Both the position numbers and the translations under genes were made by a program. From Cudoniella acicularis (Eukaryota; Ascomycota; Leotiomycetes; Helotiales; Helotiaceae), in the NCBI GenBank assembly GCA_013054445.1, contig JAAMPI010000219.1, positions 1-50,689 on the forward strand: 50,689 nt of DNA, given 5' to 3'. Shown piece after piece: positions 36,710 through 47,472 of this stretch (position 1 is the stretch's first letter; each line of letters opens with the position of its first letter). A model generated the notes under the pieces. The model was given only the letters and a program-made list of their open reading frames with translations, did not search any database and had not been told where the DNA came from.

Positions 36710-37715
36710 ATGGATTCCTCGAGTTTAAATGGAAAGGTTGCATTGATAACAGGAGCAGGGCGTGGAATAGGAGCCGGCATCGCATTAGACTTGGGTAGTC
36801 GAGGCGTAAGCGTGATTGTATGTCCATCTTTCTTCTTTCTGCCCAGTGTGTTTGAAATTCAAAACCAATCGTTTTCAGGGAATCAGCAACTCACATCCAC
36901 AATAGGTGAATTACTCACGAAGTGAGGGACCAGCCAAGAAGGTAGTTGAGGCGATTAAGCAATCGGGCGGCAATGCTGTTGCAATTAAAGCAGATATCGC
37001 CGATCCTGAGCAGATAAAAGAGCTCTTTATCAAGGCCAAGACTGCATTTGGTGGCAAACTTGACATCGTTTGCTCCAATGCAGGTAACTAAACCTCCTCT
37101 TCAGGAGGCGAATTCTCACGGTGATTAACGAAAACAATGCTAATAAATACCAGGAATTGAGCATTTTGATAAACTCGAGAATGTGACGCCTGAAGACTTC
37201 GACAGAATTTTTGCAGTCAACACGAGAGGACAATTCTTCGTAGCACAGCAAGCCTATACCCACCTTGCGGAAGGCGGCCGGTTAGTACTTACTTCCTCCA
37301 TCGCGGCAAGTACTGGCTCCGTTCGTGATCACGCCTTGTATGCTGGCAGTAAAGGCGCCGTTGAGGCATTTGCCCGTTGCTTTGCAGGCGACTTCGGCCA
37401 TAGACGGATCAGGGTCAATGTAATTGCCCCTGGAGGGGTAAAGTCTGACATGGCAATTGAGTCTGGGTGGCGTTATATCCCTGGAGCTGATCCTTCTTGG
37501 ACCATGGAACGCATCGAGGAACATGTTGGCAAGTGGACCCCACTAGGGAGAATTGCCGATCCTCAAGATATCGCCAAAGTTGTGAGATTTTTGGTCAGTG
37601 AAGACGGAGGATGGGTGAACGGTAAGGAAGGATCTCCGACATCTAAAGGTTCCTGTTGCTGACACGCTATTTTCAAGGTCAAACAATCACTATTTCTGGT
37701 GGTGCAGCTAAGTAA
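36710..37715 (+). CDS. SDR similar to T4HN/versicolorin reductases
   Basis: Four exons (36710-36817, 36906-37083, 37154-37621, 37678-37715) give 263 aa in phase. The first intron must end at the AG at 36905 so that the NADPH loop reads VNYSRSEG. The motifs are TGAGRGIG (cofactor), [14 protein letters not shown], the catalytic serine in LTSSIA and YAGSK with tyrosine and lysine, then NVIAPGG and SGGA near the end. The order and wording of these blocks match tetrahydroxynaphthalene reductase of DHN melanin and versicolorin reductase of aflatoxin. It would reduce a polyhydroxy-naphthalene or anthraquinone. Together with the dehydratase-like gene it forms a melanin-like reduction and dehydration pair. 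Confidence 0.92.
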
Positions 37716-38111
37716 ATTGAACGCTTTTTGCTGTGGTTTTCATTATCTCGTGGTTATGAGTGCCATTACCCATGTTTTTTTCGTTAACAAAATGCATGTA
37801 TTGTATTTCATAGACAGGTTAAAATCAGCATGTAGGAGGATGGTATATACATTATAGTAGTAGCTATGCAACGAATTGTTCCTGAAACTTGTTAGACGCA
37901 TCTGATTTCCCTTTAAAGTCTGGCTTTCTCAAAACGCTTTCCAGCTACAAAATGGAAGAGTAACTTGGGTAAGTAAGTGTTGGGATAGGAATAGATAGCA
38001 AGAAGTCGGAGCATTGTTGGAACAACTTGTCCAATCCCACCTCTTTTCCAGTCAGTCCTTACCAGTGCAATAACAAAATGATATATCTTCCGGTGAACTC
38101 TATCGTTGTAG
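37716..38111. other. Intergenic region
   Basis: No gene seen; 3' flank of the SDR up to the MITE-like element. Confidence 0.5.
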
Positions 38112-38380
38112 AGAGCTCGAGGTCAAAAGTCTACTTTTTTAGGGCATTTTACTAGTAAATCAAAAATTTAAAAGTCGTAAACTTTTAAAAGTTAGTGGAT
38201 AGAAATTATCTTTACCCTTTTTGACTCTCAATTACGAGAGTTCATATGATAATCATTTCTAGTTATTTTATAACATTCAAATGATAGCGATACGTTTGAC
38301 TTTCGGAAGCCTAATAGCGGGGCCTGGAAATCGCTCAAGATAGCCAGAAAAACTCCAATTTCTTTATCCTAGGCTCGTAA
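38112..38380. mobile_element. MITE-like element, copy C (eroded ends)
   Basis: The core AGGGCATTTTACTAGTAAAT (from about 38141) and the right end TAGGCTCGTAA match copies B and D. The left terminus is eroded, with GAGCTCGAGGT in place of ACGAGCCTGG, so the left boundary is approximate. It lies between the SDR and the transporter gene, inside the cluster. Confidence 0.7.
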
Positions 38381-38759
38381 TCCCAATTGTATATCATAGT
38401 ATAGGTTGCACTACTACGAACCCATACACGTAATAACAAGGTTACTATTCAAAGTGATAATATTACATCATGTAATGATGAAGATGGAGGTATCTGCACG
38501 CTAAAAACGAAAGAGCTCGAAGCAAAATGAGGACCCGCCTATTTTCTTATACCAATGCTTTTGCAAAACCATACATGTATAATGATAATCGCAATATCGT
38601 CTCATCACGCGCAACGTCCTCCTTAGTTCCGAAATCTTACATATTATAATGATATCCACTCAGATAATAACCCGTACCATACCCACAGAGATCCTATTCA
38701 AGCCTGCTTACTCCTTTGTCTATCCTATTTGAGTCTCTAGGTCTGTTCTCTTTCCTCCA
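38381..38759. other. Intergenic region
   Basis: 3' flank of the transporter gene; nothing recognisable. Confidence 0.5.
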
Positions 38760-40506
38760 TTAAACGTCGCCCGGTGTCACTGGAGGTGCGGCCTTTTTCT
38801 TTTCATATCTTTCCATGAAAAGCGAGGAGGTGATGAAAGTCGAACCGACGAACAGTGAAATCCCGGAAAACAAGATGAGTCCGAGGAAGTTTCCATTCTG
38901 GCTATCAACGATGGCACCTTGGATTGGCAAACCCGTAAGACTTCTGTTGTGAAAGATTAGAATTCAATATTGATGAGAATAGGGTAGCTAGAAGGACTTA
39001 CGCAAAAGAGTTAATGGCCATAAAAGTTCCAAGCATGAGACCAAGATCCGCTATTTTACCACCGCATAATTGAACCAAGGCGGGGGTCATGAGACTGACA
39101 AAAGCACCGCTGGTAAAGCCGTAGAGAAGGGTAAAGAACATGACGCCAAATAAGTCTTCGGAGTGGTTTACCGGGAGCCAGATCAGGAGGACGGTAATAG
39201 AGGTCAAGAATGCCATGATTGACATCACCAGAAGCGCACCGAACTTGTCGGCCAGGAAGGAGGGGAATATTCGGCCAAAGACAGAGGAAGCGCTGAAGAA
39301 TGCACTTAATTTCTGAATTGATTTAGAAACGTAGAATAGGGATGCTTACTTGATAATAGAAATTGTGTAAAGAGAGATATTTTGATTGGCAACCTTCAAT
39401 GCAAATGATGGCAAATAATCGAAAGGAGCGAAAAGGCCCCAGCTTATTAACACGTCAGCCTCTAAACCCGTTCATGTTTTTACTAAAAATCCCAACTTAC
39501 TAGAAGAGAAATCCTCCGATATTGAAAAGCAAAAATGGCTTCTTCTTGAACACTTTAATACCAACCAGAGACCTCTTTCCGGCAGCCCAACCTTTTGGTT
39601 CCAAGGGGGACGAGATCAAGAAAATCGCAAGAGCCAGTGGTACTCCCAAAATCAGGACCACCCACCTCAATCCTACAGCAAACCCTACATGATTAAACAA
39701 ACCATTGAGAACAAATGGGAAGATAACACCGCCCATAGAAGCACCACTAGCCACAATTCCGATAGCAAGAGATCTGCGAGTAGTGAAGTATTGACCAGCC
39801 ACAATAAGACCTATGAGACGTATCAGTCCAGTTTTTCGAAAATTGGGACCATGGCGCGAGCGAAAGTATGGTACCCACCTGGCATGAACAATCCTGCCGC
39901 TCCTATTCCAAAGCAAACGCCTTGAGCTAGAAAAAACTGGTAATAGTGATTTTGTTTTGATAAACTCAACATCGCAATGCCAAGCAGCTCCAAAATGGCA
40001 GATGGAATCATCACAGCTCGCGGCCCAAACATGTCTACAAGCATACCATCCGCTTGAGCGCAGAGGAACATGAGAAATAGCTGAAAGGTAAAGATCCATG
40101 AGATAGTAGATGGAGAATAATTTGACAAATTTTCTTCTTGATATTGGGTTTGGAAGATTCCCAATCTGTTGGCAGGTCAATTCATGTTACATACGCGACA
40201 GAAACAACGGTATGTTTGCAGCATTATGTTGCCTACAAACTCCAATTCGAAATGAATAACTCACACGTTCAAGAAACCAAAAGACGCGAACTGACACAAA
40301 AACCCTCCCGCAACGGCTGACCATGCAGCCAAACCACCATTTGGAGCAACAAATCCTTGTGGCGCAGGTTTTGGGGCACTCGTACCCTCAAGAACTAACT
40401 CCTCGCCCTTGGACCCATCTGAAGAGCCGTTGTCTGCTGGTTTGCTCTCCACGGCAGTCGTTAGGCCTTCGTCGACTTTTTCCGCATCCTGAGTGTCGGC
40501 CATCAT
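38760..40506 (-). CDS. MFS transporter, monocarboxylate-porter type
   Basis: Six exons (40506-40265, 40165-39879, 39810-39501, 39442-39350, 39304-39002, 38943-38760) sum to 472 aa in phase. A hydrophilic N-terminal tail of about 60 residues precedes APNGGLAAWSAVAGGF, the usual start of the first membrane segment in fungal MCT-like transporters. Around twelve hydrophobic segments follow, with QYFTTRRSLAIGI in the fourth-fifth segment region as in that family. The C terminus is short and cytosolic. It likely exports the cluster product or moves an intermediate across a membrane. A TCGN5CGA site lies 101 bases upstream. Confidence 0.9.
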
Positions 40507-40606
40507 TTCTTGGGTTGGTGGTAGTATTTTTCAGGATTAAAATGCCAAAGGACGGAGAGAGAAGACAAGACTCAAAAATTGCGGATCAAGTTGGTGGCGC
40601 CCAGCT

Positions 40607-40617
40607 TCGCCGCTCGA
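40607..40617. promoter_or_regulatory. Candidate AflR-type site
   Basis: TCGCCGCTCGA fits TCGN5CGA, 101 bases upstream of the transporter start in the promoter shared with the acyltransferase-like gene. Confidence 0.4.
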
Positions 40618-40919
40618 GGTCCTCTAGGGGGCTGACTCATCTCTTTTACACAAGGGGGCCTACGCGCTTCGATGTAACTGTGACTTTATTTATCCGGTCC
40701 AACCAACTACCCCTATCAAAATTTGATTTCTAATCATTCGATTCAGCTTGTCGTAGGATTCAAGCGCAACTGACTCGTCGCAGCCAGCCTGAGCCAGGGG
40801 TCACCGCCAGACTCGGTCTTTCAAGTTCGGGAATAATTACCGAAGGCGCTTGACCGACATACAGAATGCCGGGGTAGGAAGGGTAGCCCGAAAGTGCCAG
40901 ACCGATATATGAAATAATA

Positions 40920-40930
40920 TCGGTGTACGA
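40920..40930. promoter_or_regulatory. Candidate AflR-type site
   Basis: TCGGTGTACGA fits TCGN5CGA and misses the strict AflR consensus by one base. It is about 348 bases upstream of the acyltransferase-like gene and 414 from the transporter. Confidence 0.4.
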
Positions 40931-41267
40931 AATGTAAACATTTTAATAATTATCAAAGGCGTCGGGGCGAGATATAAAATTTTGTCGGTGTAGAAACGAT
41001 GGCCATTGTAATAATCTCGGCTTTTATACACCAGGACCGAGCCTAGGACCTTGGAAGCCTCCGAAAGGCTGTGTGAGGCTTGAACACTAGTGCTTGGTAA
41101 CAGAGCAGAAAGGGGGCTGGCGAGGTTAGAGAGCTCAGGGTATGGTTGGCGGGAACGAAACTTCGATACGGTAGAAGACATGAAATTTTGTTTTACATAT
41201 CAGAGCTTCCGTACTGTACAAAACGTAATGATGAGAAGTACCTTCACCATTGCAATCAAAAAATTTC

Positions 41268-42707
41268 ATGGTAGCAATCATGACATGGTCACCACTTGAA
41301 GCTCTCCAAATCTTTTTGGTCTGCTACTTACTACCACTTGCAAGCCTAACATGGAGCCTGCCACCAATTGTCACGAATTTGGCTTCCAATTACCCTACAC
41401 ATGCGCTGCTTGTGGCTTTCTTCCTACCCATGATCACATACATTGTCACTTCGCCAAATTCCCTCCTTCGAATGGCTGTCATTCCGGTCGTGGCAACTAT
41501 CATTATTTCCTACCTGCAAACCGCTGATTCCTATATTTCCAACAAAAGCTTCCTTGCGATGTCCAGCGGTCCAACAACCCTCCTATTGTTCTCTTCGATC
41601 GATTATTTAGTCTTGCAAAAATTACATTTCACAACCGACAAGGTCGAGAGGACCATCGAGGCAGGGACACAACCGGTTGTCATCAGTGAGAAATCGAATG
41701 TTGCTCCTCCAGCTCATCGAGGGGTGATTGATACGACTTCACTAAAATGGGCCTGGCGAGTTATTTTCAGTTATCGGGCTATTGGGTCACCACGCGCGGT
41801 GAAGAATATGCCTAAATGGTCATACAGCGATCCAAATTACGCTCCATCTCGACCGTTATTCCTCATCAAACGAGGTGCTGCTGTTGTTGGAGCCTTTCTT
41901 GTCCTTGATCTTCTTAATAGTCAACCGCCACCTGACTTGAGCCACTTTACTGCGGCTAAATCAGGACAGTTTTCTGGATTTATAGGACAATCAGTGGAAG
42001 ACATCATTGCAAGAATGATAACGACAGTCATATTTTGGTTTTCTTTGCGCATGACAATCGCTCTCATTTACAATTCTTGGAGTTTGTTACCTGTAGCCTT
42101 GAGAATAGACAGTCCGGAAGACTGGCCACCTTATTTTGGCTCTGTTTTCTCTTCTTACTCGATCCGGACATTTTGGAGGTAAGCATAATCGCTTCCCATC
42201 TCATGTATATGCCTTGATGCTGACCCACCCACTTCTAGTGTTTATTGGCAGCAGAGTCTACGAAACATGCTAGTTGGAAATGCCGCTTTCTGGACCCATG
42301 GCATACTACGTCAGAAGAAAGGCACCCTTGTAGCTCGTTACCTTAACGTGACATTCCCCTTCTTGCTCTCGGGGATTTTACACACGGTTCTTGACGTCTG
42401 CGGGGGTGTGCCACTCATGGAGGCTAGAACATTGGTATTCTTCGTCCTACAGGCCTTTGGAATCATGGTTGAAGATTCGGTAGAAGCTGCGTACTTCTGG
42501 CTGTTCTCAAAAAAGAATGGAGAGAAGACAGAGTATCCTAAGCTGTTGTTTTGGCATAAATTGGTGGGATATATTTGGGTATATCTTTTCTTGGTATGGA
42601 CATCGCCCGCTTGGACTTTCGCAAATATCCGCCATGCTGATCCAGCCCACAATTACATTCTGCCTTTTAGTATTATAGGCCAATTCACTGGCCAAAAAGT
42701 TGTATAA
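41268..42707 (+). CDS. Wax-synthase-like membrane acyltransferase
   Basis: Two exons (41268-42178 and 42239-42707) give 459 aa; the ATG at 41280 would give 455. There are about eight hydrophobic segments. Across the splice junction the sequence reads FW then SVYWQQSLRN, the family's FW-x2-WHQ-like block. SGILHTVLDV further on carries the expected catalytic histidine. This matches the fungal wax-synthase domain family (MBOAT-like) found in terpenoid and polyketide clusters, where members acylate hydroxyl groups. It would act in the endoplasmic reticulum membrane. It diverges from the transporter, and the shared 760 bp promoter has two AflR-type sites. The acyl donor and acceptor are unknown. 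Confidence 0.82.
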
Positions 42708-43813
42708 GGTGCGTCCAATAGAACGTATAAAGATGTTGAAAGAAGCGTGAAAGAGGCAGTCGAGTTGTGGGGTTTGGTTATAGTGTCTGTGTGTAATTAG
42801 TGCAGACTACGATGGTGCATCAGTACTATAGTCTATAAGTAAATCCCAAGAAATATTGTGCATTGATCAACATTTCATCATTGAGACTCGAGAAAGATTG
42901 ATATAATTACTTGGAGGACGTGCAAACTGCTGCCTTCTTAGAAGTGCAAGGGAATCCCTGATAGTGTATAAATATAGATAAAATTTCGCGATTTTTTAAA
43001 TAGAGAATAAGATATTAAGAACCGTTTTACTACAATGTCTTCGAGAGCTTAGCCAACCCCAAGAGAGACTCTCCAAAGTCGTTTATGGGAAGATTCCAAA
43101 TCTGTTCGTGGGAGGTGGATCTTCGATGAATGACTCGGAGTGACCCGGTTGTTCGTCATACCCTAATGGTTGCAGTTGTGCTGCAAGATCAACCATAGCT
43201 ATGGAATAATTCCACGAGGCAAGACAGGATGAGTGCATAAAACGTGCTTTTCGGTGTCTGCAAACGTGGAAATGCGTCGCTAAAGCAGACTCCATGTGGC
43301 GTTCCCGGTTCTCGGGACTGAGATGAGTGTTCACGGTGACATTCACCGAATTCGGTATGGCAAACACCCAATTTTAGTGGCTCGGTGCCTCGGGTGCTTG
43401 AACCGGACATGCATGAAATAGTCTAATTAATCAATTTTGCTTAGTGTGACATTTACTACCCATTCTTTTTCATTTGTTCAATTTTGTTGGAAGGATCAAG
43501 GAAGGATGACGTTGTTGCAGCTGAAGAATGCCGGCAAGAGCAGGGTATATCAGTAAAAGGAGAATAGTAATCCTCAATTAGAAGGAAGTTTCCATGCTGA
43601 GTGCTGTTGCGATAGGATGACTTGCAGTGTTGCCTGTAGTCGAGGCATTTTCCTTGAGCTGTGCCGTCGGTCCTGCTCAAATGAGGGGCTGAGTGGCTTG
43701 GAAAACTCGCAACGACGATGACTTCTCCCACAATATATATCCATATTGAAGAAACAAGAAATCGCGAGACTTCCTCTTAAGCAAGTCTCTGATTTCCTAA
43801 ACACAGGGCCACG
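42708..43813. other. Intergenic region
   Basis: Short frames on both strands, none with motifs or an exon pattern. The final 200 bases should be the promoter of the second oxidase; no TCGN5CGR site was noticed there. Confidence 0.5.
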
Positions 43814-45672
43814 ATGGAGTTCCAAACTTGCAGCTTGCTTGGCCTCCTTTTTTTCGTTTCTGTTTTTATATGTGGTTCTTCAGCAGACACTACTCAATAT
43901 CCCGGAGGCCTTGCGATACTACGCGTTTGTGTTCAAAATGCCCTTGTGGCAGGCAATGCTTCGAGTCGGATAGTGGATCAATCAGACGCCAATTATCCAG
44001 ATGCCAGAACGGGCACCATAATGTAAAGATCAATTCTCAAACATCATTGGTCACATCAACTAATGCTGCGAATCCACAACAGACGCGATGAATATCCAGT
44101 GATGATTGCATACGCAGTCTCAACTCAAGAAGTTAGCAATCTCGTGGGTTGTGGACACTCAACAGGATATCCGGTTGTTCCTCGAAGTGGTGGTCATCAG
44201 TCAGTAAGCTCGAAAAGATATTAAAAATAATTTTTACTGATATTTCTTGAAGCTTTGAGTCATGGTCGGCTTTAAATGGCACTCTCGTCATTGATTTGTC
44301 CCACATCAACAGCGTGAACGTCTCGCAGGATAAAACGAAAGCAACAGTCGGTGGCGGCATCCGATTAGGAGCTTTATACATGGCTCTGAATAATTATGGA
44401 CTTTCTTTCCATGGGGGAATTTGCCCTACCGTTGGCCTTGGGGGCTACGTAGGAGTTGGAGGTAAGTTTTCAATTTCAAGCTTCATGTCGTGGCCTTTGT
44501 TAATTTCGTTTTGTGAGCAGGCTACAATATGCAAGGTCGAAAGCTTGGAATGGCGGTCAACGACGTCACATCTTTGGAGATTGTCCTGGCTACTGGACAA
44601 GTTGCGACAGCGTCAGCTACAGAGAATCCTGATCTCTACTGGGCTGCTCGGGGTGGAGGATATTACGGAATTATCACAAGTATCACTATCAACACACAAG
44701 TGTTTCCCCGGTCAGCAATGGTTTCCATCCAGTTCCCAAACGCGTCAACACGCTACGAAGTCGCCCGGAAATACATTGATTGGGCTCCTCGCCAAGTTAA
44801 AGAGTTCAGTTCTCAGATAAATATGTACAGCGACAATACAAATCTAGTGGGCTGGTATTTGGGAGGAACAGAAGACCAACTAAATTCCATACTTGCTACT
44901 TCGGGACTTTTGAATGTGTCAGGTGCAGAAGTCAACATCCAGAAGAACTGCAGCACACTTAACTCCCGAAACTTCTGGAATGACTACAGCGTTGTCACTA
45001 CTTGCGGAGACGACCAAGCAGCCGAAGAAATCTTCGCCAGCTATTTCAACGTTGCACCACAAGCATTCGCCCCTATCCAGCCTGTGTTCGAGTTCAATGA
45101 ACTAACTGTGGACTCTTCCGGGTCTCAGGCGAGCCCTTGGCCCCGCGTGTCTATCATCGACAAGAATTACATCATTCAGAAGGACAAGCAATGGTCTGAT
45201 GAGACACTGCATGGACTCATTGACCGTATTGGAGGCTTCTCAGTTGAGGAATTCTTCTGGGCAGAGTTAACAGCCTTCAATATTTCTTCGGATGTAACAA
45301 CGAATAGCAGTGCATTCGCTTGGGAAAAAGATGCCTACGCTCTTTTCCGGGCCGAAGTCTCGCATGGCGAGAACGCTACGCAACACGCATATAATCAAGC
45401 TTTCTTTGACGAATTCGACTCTTTCCTGCTGCCAAGAATGGGGTTAGTACATCCAATCCCTTACCTCCAAATCACAAATGCTAACAAGAATAATTAGGAC
45501 GGCAAGTTATGCTGGATACACTGATGCTGCCATCAAGTCGAATCCCTATACAGCTTATTATGGTAGTAATGTTTGCAGTCTTGTAGAAGTCAAGAAGAGA
45601 TACGACCCTCTGAACTTCTTCCGCAACCCATTTTCTATTCCGCCGACTGTCCCAGAAGGTGTTACTTGCTAG
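43814..45672 (+). CDS. Secreted berberine-bridge-like FAD oxidase (second copy, bicovalent type)
   Basis: Five exons (43814-44022, 44083-44199, 44253-44461, 44521-45442, 45498-45672) give 543 aa in phase. A signal peptide of about 24 residues (hydrophobic LLGLLFFVSVFICG, cut near SSA) indicates secretion or vesicle entry. The FAD histidine is in RSGGHHFES and the second flavin-linking cysteine in GICPTVGLGG, so the flavin should be bicovalent. Several N-glycosylation sequons (NAS, NGT, NVS, NSS, NAT) fit a secreted protein. The C-terminal block YYGSNV...KKRYDPLNFFRNP is typical. It could perform a late oxidation outside the cytosol. It is the last likely member of the cluster; membership is inferred from position only. 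Confidence 0.9.
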
Positions 45673-46219
45673 ATTTATTGGAAGAAACGATAGTTCTAGT
45701 GCACAAAATAGTAAATAATGGATCCACTATTTTTCTTCGCGTTGCTACCCCTTACTCCCAAAGGATTTGTGTGGAATGCAGCATTGTAGTCAAACAAGGG
45801 TGATCCTCGCTTAGTGAAAAGGGGTCGCATTGAGAACCCCTGTTTATGATCACCCGCGCCACTCGTGCCTTCCAAGCTGGTGAGGTTGAACTTTATCCCA
45901 TGCTAGTATACGAAATTCGAGCCTTCTGTTTTCAATGTTTTACTTCCTTGTGCAAGTTTCTTGTCAACGAAATACTCTTCCAGCCCGGAGTGACCTCAAC
46001 TGCAGAACCTGATTGGACGCTATCTGTAACAAGTGTATCGTGGCGTTAATGTCTCAGTACCGTACAGCCTCGCTCTAAATTCAGCCACATACCAAAAACA
46101 TTTTAAGTACCAGCTCAACACCACCCTCTTCCCACGATGTTTCGCAGTCCATCATGGCAATCGTGGAGGGGCAGACTCATTTCCCAACAGCCTAGGAGAT
46201 ATCGCCTCGCAATGCGGAA
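45673..46219. other. Intergenic region
   Basis: Two short open stretches on the plus strand (near 45846-46049 and 46033-46251) have no recognised content. No gene called. Confidence 0.45.
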
Positions 46220-46835
46220 AGCGCACCATTTCTCAACTCAAAACAAAATGACTTCGAAAGGGAGACACCACAATATTCGAATCGTGCGATGAGCTTCGGC
46301 ACTCAATGCCAAAAAAAGCTACACAGAATGCGCCGACGAGCGAGAGCGCCAACACCTTGCCGTCCTGCAAGAAATCCGAGACCAACTGGCTTCGCCATCC
46401 ATCACACCCATGCAATTTATCCGGAACACAATCTTACAGGCGATATTTATTATCATCGGGTGGCTTTTTTGGGATGTACTCGATTTTCTCGTGGTATCAG
46501 AGTCAGCTTGGGAATCAAAAGGCTTTGCAGGAAAATCAGTTGATGCCGATTTCAATGTGTCTTGGGAGTAACGATGCAAGTGATATATCTTTCCTTCTTT
46601 AATTTTTTTTCTGCTATGCAGCAAGACTGGAATGCTGATGATGAAATCTAGAGCTCCTTTGAGGCAATCTGTGGAAAGATTCTCGAAAATACTCCGGCGA
46701 CTATGGCAAATTTAGCTTCAGATATCTTCAACGACCCTTCTTTTAACGCCAATACCCAATGGCCGTGGCAAGAACCGGGAGGTCCACCCCTTGCTCTGAT
46801 CATGCTCGTTGGTGTACCTCTTCTTACAACTCTCG
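46220..46835 (+). pseudogene. Decayed gene with coiled-coil and membrane segment
   Basis: In consecutive frames the sequence encodes FESCDELRHSMPKK, then after an A-run shift near 46315 a stretch starting SYTECADERERQHLAV. This continues as a charged helix and a hydrophobic segment (ILQAIFIIIGWLFW). A last piece near 46703-46830 includes GGPPLALIMLVGVPLLTTLV. Stops occur before and after each piece. It looks like a fungal membrane protein with a coiled coil, now broken and ended by the adjacent MITE-like element. The family is not identified. Confidence 0.4.
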
Positions 46836-47114
46836 TAACGAGCCTCGTACCAGAAGTCTGTGTTTTACAGGGCATTTTACTAGTAAACCAAAAATCAAAA
46901 TCCATAAACTTTAAAATACTACTTAATAGAAAGTATCTCTGCCTTCTTAAACTCGCGATACTTGAATATTATATCATGATTATTTATAGTTATTTCACAA
47001 CTTTGAAGTGATCGCGACGACTTTACTTTTAGAAGCCTGAAGGTGGGGTCTCGGAGCCTAAAAATCGCTTAAATATGCCCTGTAAAACACAGACTTCTGG
47101 TACCAGGTTCGTAA
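46836..47114. mobile_element. MITE-like element, copy D (about 279 bp)
   Basis: The left end TAACGAGCCTCGTACCAGAA mirrors the right end TTCTGGTACCAGGTTCGTAA, giving inverted repeats of about 40 bp through ACAGGGCAT and ATGCCCTGT. The core GGGCATTTTACTAGTAAACC is shared with copies B and C. It is flanked by TA. It is the best preserved copy in the window and abuts the decayed gene to its left. Confidence 0.85.
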
Positions 47115-47305
47115 GTGTTGTGGTTCGGTGGGTGTTATACTGACATAACTTTCCTAGCAAGAAGTCTGGTCATTCTTAATAAGGATGGTAGCTCGGAATA
47201 AAGATGTTGTAGCGTTATTTTGTGTGACTTATTGGGAATTTTTACTGTAATATTCTCTGAGCAAGTGCGGTGCAGTTTTAAACATGCCTGAAAACTAAGC
47301 GACTG

Positions 47306-47472
47306 GTGCACTATAATTTAGTGGATCTGTGCACTGTAGCTTATAAATTAGCGGGTGCAAGCGCTGTAGTTTAGTGGATGTTTCCGTTGCAACTCACCCC
47401 AGCGGTCAACATGCGCTGTAGCCTTCGAAGTAGCGATTCTAAGCGCTGTATTTTAGCGAGAGTGTGCTGTAA
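47306..47472. repeat. Short degenerate motif array (GCGCTGTAGTTTAGTGG-like)
   Basis: Five or six related motifs recur at irregular spacing. They start near 47306 (GTGCACTATAATTTAGTGG), 47329 (GTGCACTGTAGCTTATAAAT), 47361 (GCGCTGTAGTTTAGTGG), 47413 (GCGCTGTAGCC) and 47443 (GCGCTGTATTTTAGCG), with a partial GTGCTGTAA near 47464. There is no coding capacity. The function is unknown; it may be an old minisatellite. Confidence 0.5.
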
